Source: an uncultured Agathobaculum sp.
Lineage (GTDB): Bacteria; Bacillota; Clostridia; Oscillospirales; Butyricicoccaceae
Length of the DNA: 64,000 nt
NCBI RefSeq assembly: GCF_944380985.1
Contig: NZ_CALWJJ010000003.1
Location: 62,001 to 126,000, forward strand
Direction: 5' to 3'
The position numbers and the translations under genes were made by a program. The notes under the pieces are model-generated. The model was not told the DNA's origin. It was given only the letters and a program-made list of their open reading frames with translations, and searched no databases. Positions 59,702-64,000 of this stretch are shown piece after piece. The first letter of the stretch is position 1. The number at the start of each line of letters is the position of its first letter.

Positions 59702-60220
59702 ATGCTGATATATATTGGAGCAGCACTGCTGCTGATTGCTATCGATCAGATCGTCAAAAATTGGGCGCTGACCAGCCTGCAAGTTCAGCACACTATTCCA
59801 GTAATAGATAATGTGTTCCACTTTACCTATGTGGAAAACCGCGGCGCGGCGTTCAGTCTGTTTTCACAATTTGGTTCACGCTGGATATTTATTACACTTG
59901 CTTGTGTGATTACGGTCGCAATCGTGATTGTGCTGCACAAAAGAATAATGCAGACCGCTCTTGGCCGCTGGTCTCTAGTGCTGGTCGCGGCTGGTGCGAT
60001 GGGAAATGCTATTGATCGGGTACAACACAGTTTTGTTGTGGATTTATTTGATTTTCGATTGGTGCATTTTCCGGTCTTCAATGTGGCAGATATACTGATC
60101 TGCGTTGGCGGTGCACTGTTTGTGATCTATTTCCTGTTTCAGCATAGGGAAGAGAAGCCGGAGCAAGTACAGGGTCAGAAAAACAGTTTATCGCAAGAGG
60201 CAAAGCAGAACGATGAATGA
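59702..60220 (+). CDS. lspA: Lipoprotein signal peptidase
   Basis: 172 residues. Aspartic membrane protease that removes signal peptides of lipoproteins such as the ABC binding protein at 16.6 kb. Four membrane helices; conserved VENRGAAFS(L)F, and catalytic Asp pair in GNAIDRVQHSFVVDLFDF and NVADI. ATG 59702 has AGGAG with six bases between (59699 is too close). C-terminal tail is Gln/Glu-rich. Overlaps the next gene by eight bases. Confidence 0.96.
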   Translation: MLIYIGAALLLIAIDQIVKNWALTSLQVQHTIPVIDNVFHFTYVENRGAAFSLFSQFGSRWIFITLACVITVAIVIVLHKRIMQTALGRWSLVLVAAGAMGNAIDRVQHSFVVDLFDFRLVHFPVFNVADILICVGGALFVIYFLFQHREEKPEQVQGQKNSLSQEAKQNDE

Positions 60221-61133
60221 ATTGCATTTGACGGCTGCGTCTGATCAGGTGGGCAGACGTATTGACGTATGGCTTACCAATAATATAGATGGATTGACGC
60301 GTTCGGCGGCGCAGCACCTGCTGGCTTCACAGTCGGTTCTGTGCGAAGGAAAGGCGCTGAAGAAAAATTACAAACTGGCCGGCGGCGAGATGGTTATTGT
60401 GCAGCTGCCCGAGCTGCGTGAAACTGACCTAATTCCAGAAGACATTCCATTGGATATTGTGTACGAAGATGTTGATATTGTTGTCATCAATAAACCACGC
60501 GGTATGGTCGTGCATCCGGCAGCTGGAAACTGGAGCGGCACACTGGTCAATGCGCTTATGCATCATTGTGGGAATAGCCTTTCCGGCATCAATGGAGCGC
60601 ACCGGCCGGGTATTGTGCATCGGATTGACAAGGATACGAGTGGCCTGCTTGTGGTTGCAAAGAATGATGCCGCGCATCAAAGTTTAGCAGCACAGATTGC
60701 GGCCCATACAGCACACCGTGGCTATGAGGCGATTGTCGTCGGATCGCCCCGGATGGACGAGGGCGTAGTTGACAAGCCGATTGCACGGCATAAGACCGAC
60801 CGAAAAAAAATGGCGATCGTCGAAGGCGGGCGAGAGGCTGTTACTCACTACACCGTAGTTCGACGCTATCGCGGCTATACGCATATGTCGTTTACGCTCG
60901 AGACCGGGCGCACACATCAGATTCGTGTCCATATGGCGTCAATTGGTCATCCGATTATCGGCGATCCGATCTATGGATTGAAAAAAGATCGCTTTGCTGA
61001 CATTGGGGGGCAATGCCTGCACGCCGCCAGACTGACGCTTATGCATCCAAAAACTGAGGAAATTATGCACTTTTCCGCACCATTGCCGGATTATTTTACT
61101 GATATTCTCATGAAATTGGAGAAAATGCAATGA
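60213..61133 (+). CDS. RluA/RluD family 23S rRNA pseudouridine synthase
   Basis: 306 residues. N-terminal S4 RNA-binding domain (about 10-65, RIDVWLTNNIDGLTRSAAQHLL), catalytic core with HRIDKDTSGLLVVAKN (Asp nucleophile) and TGRTHQIRVHMASIGHPIIGD. In this operon position (after lspA) the Gram-positive orthologue is RluD-like YlyB. Start ATG lies within the lspA end; the stop overlaps the next start by four bases. Confidence 0.95.
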   Translation: MNELHLTAASDQVGRRIDVWLTNNIDGLTRSAAQHLLASQSVLCEGKALKKNYKLAGGEMVIVQLPELRETDLIPEDIPLDIVYEDVDIVVINKPRGMVVHPAAGNWSGTLVNALMHHCGNSLSGINGAHRPGIVHRIDKDTSGLLVVAKNDAAHQSLAAQIAAHTAHRGYEAIVVGSPRMDEGVVDKPIARHKTDRKKMAIVEGGREAVTHYTVVRRYRGYTHMSFTLETGRTHQIRVHMASIGHPIIGDPIYGLKKDRFADIGGQCLHAARLTLMHPKTEEIMHFSAPLPDYFTDILMKLEKMQ

Positions 61134-61951
61134 AAAAGTTTGAAGGCATGTTACTTGCCTGCGATATGGATGGCACGCTGCTGGACAGTAACCATTCCAT
61201 TTCTTATGAAAACGAACAGGCCATGCAATACTTTGCAAGGGAAGGGGGAAGGTTTTCGCTGGCAACTGGACGTGCGCCTGGTGCGATCAAAACATATTTG
61301 CCGCAGATACCTTTTAATGCGCCGTATAGTCTGCTCAATGGATCAATGATTTTCGATGCGCATCATCATGTGATACACAGTGCGGGAATGCCGAAAAGCT
61401 CAATAGATCTGATTGGATCACTCTTGTCAAAATTTTCACAAATAGGTTGTGAGATATTTGTTGGCGAACAGATACTGGTTTGTCAGATGAGTGATGTGAC
61501 CGAGCATCATTTGCGCGTGCTCGATTTGAATTATTCCACTGTGACACAAGAGAAACTGAGTAATACGGAAAGCTGGTGCAAAATCAACTTGACCGGCGAG
61601 CCTGAACTGATACAGTCCGTTCAGGCCTTTCTAAAGCCTTATAGCAAAGCATTCTGCATTACCTCCAGCATGCCGTCTTTCTGTGAGATCACAGCAGCTG
61701 GCGTCAGCAAAGGCTCAGCGTTGCGGCAAATTGCAAAGAAGTGCGGTATCCAGCAAAGCAATACATTTTCTATTGGTGACAGTTATAACGATGAGTCTAT
61801 GATCATGACAGCACACGTTAGCTTTGCGCCAGCTAATGCGGATGAAGACATCCTGCAAAAAGCAGATATTGTAGTGGGTAGCAACGACGAAAGCGCCGTA
61901 TCGCAAGCGATCGCATATATTGAATCACACTATTGTAGCAGTAATGGCTAA
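61130..61951 (+). CDS. Cof-type HAD-IIB phosphatase
   Basis: 273 residues, cytosolic. HAD motif I LACDMDGTLLDS, motif II near FSLATGR, Lys in ISAAGVSKGSALRQIAKK-like TAAGVSKGSALRQI, and motif IV FSIGDSYNDESMI. Removes phosphate from sugar phosphates or similar, physiological substrate unknown. ATGA overlap with the pseudouridine synthase. AT-rich in the middle but not foreign in look. Confidence 0.92.
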   Translation: MKKFEGMLLACDMDGTLLDSNHSISYENEQAMQYFAREGGRFSLATGRAPGAIKTYLPQIPFNAPYSLLNGSMIFDAHHHVIHSAGMPKSSIDLIGSLLSKFSQIGCEIFVGEQILVCQMSDVTEHHLRVLDLNYSTVTQEKLSNTESWCKINLTGEPELIQSVQAFLKPYSKAFCITSSMPSFCEITAAGVSKGSALRQIAKKCGIQQSNTFSIGDSYNDESMIMTAHVSFAPANADEDILQKADIVVGSNDESAVSQAIAYIESHYCSSNG

Positions 61952-61965
61952 CTAAGGCACCCTAA

Positions 61966-61993
61966 ATTATACAAAACTTTTCTTTTGTATAAT
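61966..61993. repeat. Inverted repeat ATTATACAAAA/TTTTGTATAAT
   Basis: Perfect 11-bp arms with six-base centre CTTTTC, 14 bases after the HAD gene stop. Could serve as a weak terminator or a regulator site; not associated with a gene start. Confidence 0.7.
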
Positions 61994-62011
61994 TATATAT
62001 TTCAATTATAG

Positions 62012-62042
62012 GAGAGGGATTGTTTTATTCCCTCTCTTTTTA
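62012..62042 (+). terminator. Terminator after the HAD gene
   Basis: Stem GAGAGGGA/TCCCTCTC with T-run, between convergent genes (HAD plus, metallophosphoesterase minus). Confidence 0.85.
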
Positions 62043-62047
62043 TACAT

Positions 62048-62890
62048 CTATATGCCGGTGATGTCTACAACAACAATCTCTGTCGGATTAAACAGGCGTG
62101 GCTTCCAATCAATCATTAAGCCACGTCCGACGATTTGCGTCATACTACCGCAAATATATTGTCCACCAGCGTAGGACGGAAAAAAACCTTGATTGGGTGC
62201 GACCAGACCGTTGAGTAAATATGGGATACGCCACTGTCCGCCATGCGCGTGACCGCATAGCACTAGATCAAATGGATGTGATGCGTATTCTTTGATGTAT
62301 TCCGGTCTATGCGCCATCAGAATATGAAATGAGTTCTCCGGAAGGTCGTCAAATCCATCGAGTACACTTTTATACATTTCTGCATTTCCATATGAGCGCC
62401 GCTGTCCTCCATAGCGTGCAGGGTCATCTACCCCACAGATGGTGAACTGCTCCCCGCCCCAATCGATAACTTCTTGTTCATTTTGCAGTACTCGAATCCC
62501 ATATGACTCGATCATCGAGAAAATTTCTTGGGGATCATCTGCCCAAAACTCATGATTGCCGGACACATAGAAGCATGGCGCTATATCTGTAATTCGTTCA
62601 AGCAGCAGCTTGGCTCCACGCTGCGGTCGCTTATCATCTACTATATCACCACATAATAGTATAATATCTGGCCGCACAGCTTTTACTTTTTGAATCAAAG
62701 GCGATTGATCATTCCCATAAATATAGCTGTGCAAGTCGGAAAGCATAACAAGCCTGAGCGGCGTGTACGACTTAAACTGTTCCGTTTGTATAGTATAGTA
62801 CCGAACGGTCAGGCCACATTGCAGTCCAGCAATACCGATGCCCGCTGCACACAGGATGAATGCGCAGGCGATCCTCTTTTTTGCGCCCAT
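62048..62890 (-). CDS. Membrane-anchored metallophosphoesterase (YkuE-like)
   Basis: 280 residues: N-terminal membrane segment (about 6-26), then the calcineurin-like fold with VMLSDLHSY, CGDIVDD, VSGNHEFW and CGHAHGGQW metal ligands. The YkuE/LpxH-like group removes phosphate from lipids or nucleotides outside or at the membrane. AGGGAAAGGCAATCT precedes the ATG. Substrate unknown. Confidence 0.92.
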   Translation of the reverse strand: MGAKKRIACAFILCAAGIGIAGLQCGLTVRYYTIQTEQFKSYTPLRLVMLSDLHSYIYGNDQSPLIQKVKAVRPDIILLCGDIVDDKRPQRGAKLLLERITDIAPCFYVSGNHEFWADDPQEIFSMIESYGIRVLQNEQEVIDWGGEQFTICGVDDPARYGGQRRSYGNAEMYKSVLDGFDDLPENSFHILMAHRPEYIKEYASHPFDLVLCGHAHGGQWRIPYLLNGLVAPNQGFFPSYAGGQYICGSMTQIVGRGLMIDWKPRLFNPTEIVVVDITGI

Positions 62891-62976
62891 AGATTGCCTT
62901 TCCCTCTCAAAAATAAATATTTTAACAAAAAGGGATACGTGACAATTTACGCTGCCCGTATCCCCCTGTCATTCAA

Positions 62977-63588
62977 TTAGTTAGCTCTCTGTTTGGTATG
63001 CGTGGCAATTTGTTTGGACTTGATAAAGATGCTAAGCTTTTTATAAGCAAGCATGGTGATTACCGTCAGTATCAAGCCCTTAATCAGATTAAACGGGAGC
63101 ACGCCGATGAGCAAATATGCGCCCATACCGTTAATCGATGGATTGACTGCCGTGCATGCGGCCAAAATTGCCTCAATCGGCATACCGACGGCAGCGTAGA
63201 ACGGAATAATCAGAAAATAGTTGGTTACGATACCGATACCTGCCATTGCTGCCGAGCCGAGCAAGCAGCCAACAGCAGCTGATTTACGTGTGTAACGTAT
63301 GCGATAAACCAGCACCGCGACAACTACTAAAGTGGACAAAATCAAAAAGTCAGCCAGCTCGCCCGATCCACCTGTCTGTGTTTGTGTTAAATGAATAAGA
63401 TCCTTGATGCCAATCATAGTGATGGCTGGCGCAATACCGAAAATAAATGCGCCGATCAGCACAACCGCACCAGAGAGATCCACTTTAAGGAATGGGGGCA
63501 TCAGTGGAAGCGGAAACTCAAAATACATAAGTATGGTTGCGATTGCTGCAAATACAGCAGTGCAAGTGATTTTTCTTGTCTTAGTCAT
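62977..63588 (-). CDS. ribU: Riboflavin ECF transporter substrate-binding subunit (RibU)
   Basis: 203 residues, about six membrane helices, S-component of an energy-coupling-factor transporter. LMYFEFPLPLMPPFLKVDLSGAVVLIGAFIFGIAP is the RibU-like riboflavin region. The ECF ATPases and T component would be encoded elsewhere. Preceded by an FMN riboswitch, which confirms the substrate. ATG 63588 follows AAAGGAGA. Confidence 0.93.
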   Translation of the reverse strand: MTKTRKITCTAVFAAIATILMYFEFPLPLMPPFLKVDLSGAVVLIGAFIFGIAPAITMIGIKDLIHLTQTQTGGSGELADFLILSTLVVVAVLVYRIRYTRKSAAVGCLLGSAAMAGIGIVTNYFLIIPFYAAVGMPIEAILAACTAVNPSINGMGAYLLIGVLPFNLIKGLILTVITMLAYKKLSIFIKSKQIATHTKQRAN

Positions 63589-63631
63589 GGATTGTCGTCT
63601 CCTTTTTCATCAGGAGTTCTGTTTGGGAAAC

Positions 63632-63658
63632 AAAAAACCCTTGGATTATATCCAAGGG
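63632..63658 (-). terminator. Riboswitch expression-platform terminator
   Basis: Minus-strand stem CCCTTGGA/TCCAAGGG with loop TATAA and T6, located between the aptamer and ribU. FMN-bound aptamer would favour this terminator. Confidence 0.88.
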
Positions 63659-63680
63659 CGCGCAGACGTACCGAAATACA

Positions 63681-63808
63681 CCTGTTTCTTCCATCCGGAC
63701 TATAACCGTCGGTTGGGATTTTCACCCATCATGCCTTGCGGCTCGCAGACTATCAGGCTGTGGCCCGTATACTGCCGGTGGAGACTTTCACTCCGCCCTG
63801 AAACAGAA
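63681..63808 (-). promoter_or_regulatory. FMN riboswitch (RFN element) aptamer
   Basis: On the minus strand: AGGGCGGAGTGAAAGTCTCC, ACCGGCAGTA, CTGCGAGCC, GGTGAAAATCCC, CCGACGGTTATAGTCCGGATG and a closing P1 pair CTGTTTC/GAAACAG. These are the conserved RFN segments in order. Regulates ribU: high FMN lowers riboflavin uptake. Confidence 0.95.
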
Positions 63809-63830
63809 CTGATTGAATTATTACGGTCTT

Positions 63831-63859
63831 ATTATAAAACAATGACAGACATTTGTCAA
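63831..63859 (-). promoter_or_regulatory. Promoter of the FMN riboswitch-ribU transcript
   Basis: Minus-strand TTGACA (plus 63854-63859), 17-base spacer, TATAAT (plus 63831-63836): a perfect consensus. The spacer contains a small TGACA/TGTCA repeat. The -35 box directly follows the stop codon of the upstream gene. Confidence 0.9.
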
Positions 63860-64000
63860 TCATTTTTTTGTAAACTGTTGGAGTATAGATTCGATTTCTT
63901 CCCGCGTGCCGACGGCATTGATGAATTCAAGCAGTGCGTTGGCAGACATATGTGCTGGCAGGTCAAGTGAGACTAGTACCGCCGCGCGGCGCTTGGCGCT
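63860..64000 (-). CDS. 3' end of an unrecognised gene, cut by the right edge
   Basis: Last 46 residues of a reading frame entering from the right on the minus strand: it reads AKRRAAVLVSLDLPA, then HMSANALLEFINAVGTREE and ends QQFTKK. Stop TGA at 63860-63862. The alternating strand-helix pattern looks like a small ligand-binding C-terminal domain (ACT- or MgtC-type), but the piece is too short to name. Confidence 0.55.
   Translation of the reverse strand, partial: SAKRRAAVLVSLDLPAHMSANALLEFINAVGTREEIESILQQFTKK

Noticed and set aside
63404..63970. Long plus-strand open frame over ribU, the riboswitch and the right-edge gene
   Set aside because: It runs through the FMN aptamer, terminator and promoter on the other strand and has no SD; composition is that of a shadow frame.

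Overview
This window looks like chromosomal DNA of an endospore-forming, probably anaerobic member of the Clostridia (Firmicutes), most likely a gut Oscillospirales-type organism. The sequence-level reasons are an alpha/beta SASP, SpoVM, a SPOCS/LysM (SipL-like) protein and SpoIVA, a DUF1540 protein, the TIGR03960/TIGR03936 pair, a type-3 prolyl-tRNA synthetase, a T-box-controlled thrS, and Shine-Dalgarno (SD) sites of the AGGAGG type. The family-level placement is inference. Base composition is moderately GC-rich, except for an obviously AT-rich stretch at about 19.2-21.8 kb that looks acquired. I see no phage, insertion sequence, CRISPR array or rRNA.

Layout. 0-4.5 kb: purine salvage (MTA/SAH deaminase, cut by the left edge, then purine-nucleoside phosphorylase), tRNA-Pro(CGG), an aldo/keto reductase and two small membrane proteins. 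4.7-6.4 kb: a secreted serpin with SLH-like N-terminal repeats. 6.4-12.2 kb: T-box leader and thrS, proS, an MscS channel, a 45-residue HTH protein and a SASP gene. 12.4-16.0 kb: PTS enzyme I, DUF1015 and DUF1540 proteins. 16.2-18.9 kb: an operon joining a TM1266-type hydrogenase-system regulator to a complete NitT/TauT-type ABC importer. 19.2-21.5 kb: a PadR regulator with a perfect 20-bp palindromic operator, and a flavoprotein/SCP2-like/membrane fusion. 21.8-28.9 kb: methyltransferase, cysteine-rich proteins, NlpC/P60 cell-wall hydrolase, mtaB, efp and tRNA-Val(GAC).

29.2-33.1 kb holds dut, a tiny membrane protein, and then spoVM, sipL and spoIVA side by side. Together these would build the basement layer of the spore coat: SpoVM is the curvature-sensing membrane anchor, SpoIVA the polymerising ATPase, and the SPOCS/LysM protein the link outward. 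33.2-38.8 kb: a P-loop protein, then a MacAB-like exporter (adaptor with two HlyD modules, ATPase, permease) ending in an SLH protein. 39.0-43.4 kb: NfeD/stomatin pair, then an ArsR-type metal sensor with a divergent P1B-like ATPase.

43.5-62 kb is a dense co-directional housekeeping block: TIGR03960, TIGR03936, miaB, mutS, mutL, miaA, hfq, a membrane-fusion-like protein, yggS(ylmE), sepF, yggT(ylmG), divIVA, ileS, lspA, rluD-type pseudouridine synthase and a HAD phosphatase. It combines tRNA modification, mismatch repair, cell division and lipoprotein processing. The right end is on the minus strand: a metallophosphoesterase, a RibU-type riboflavin transporter under an FMN riboswitch with its own promoter and terminator, and the 3' end of an unrecognised gene.
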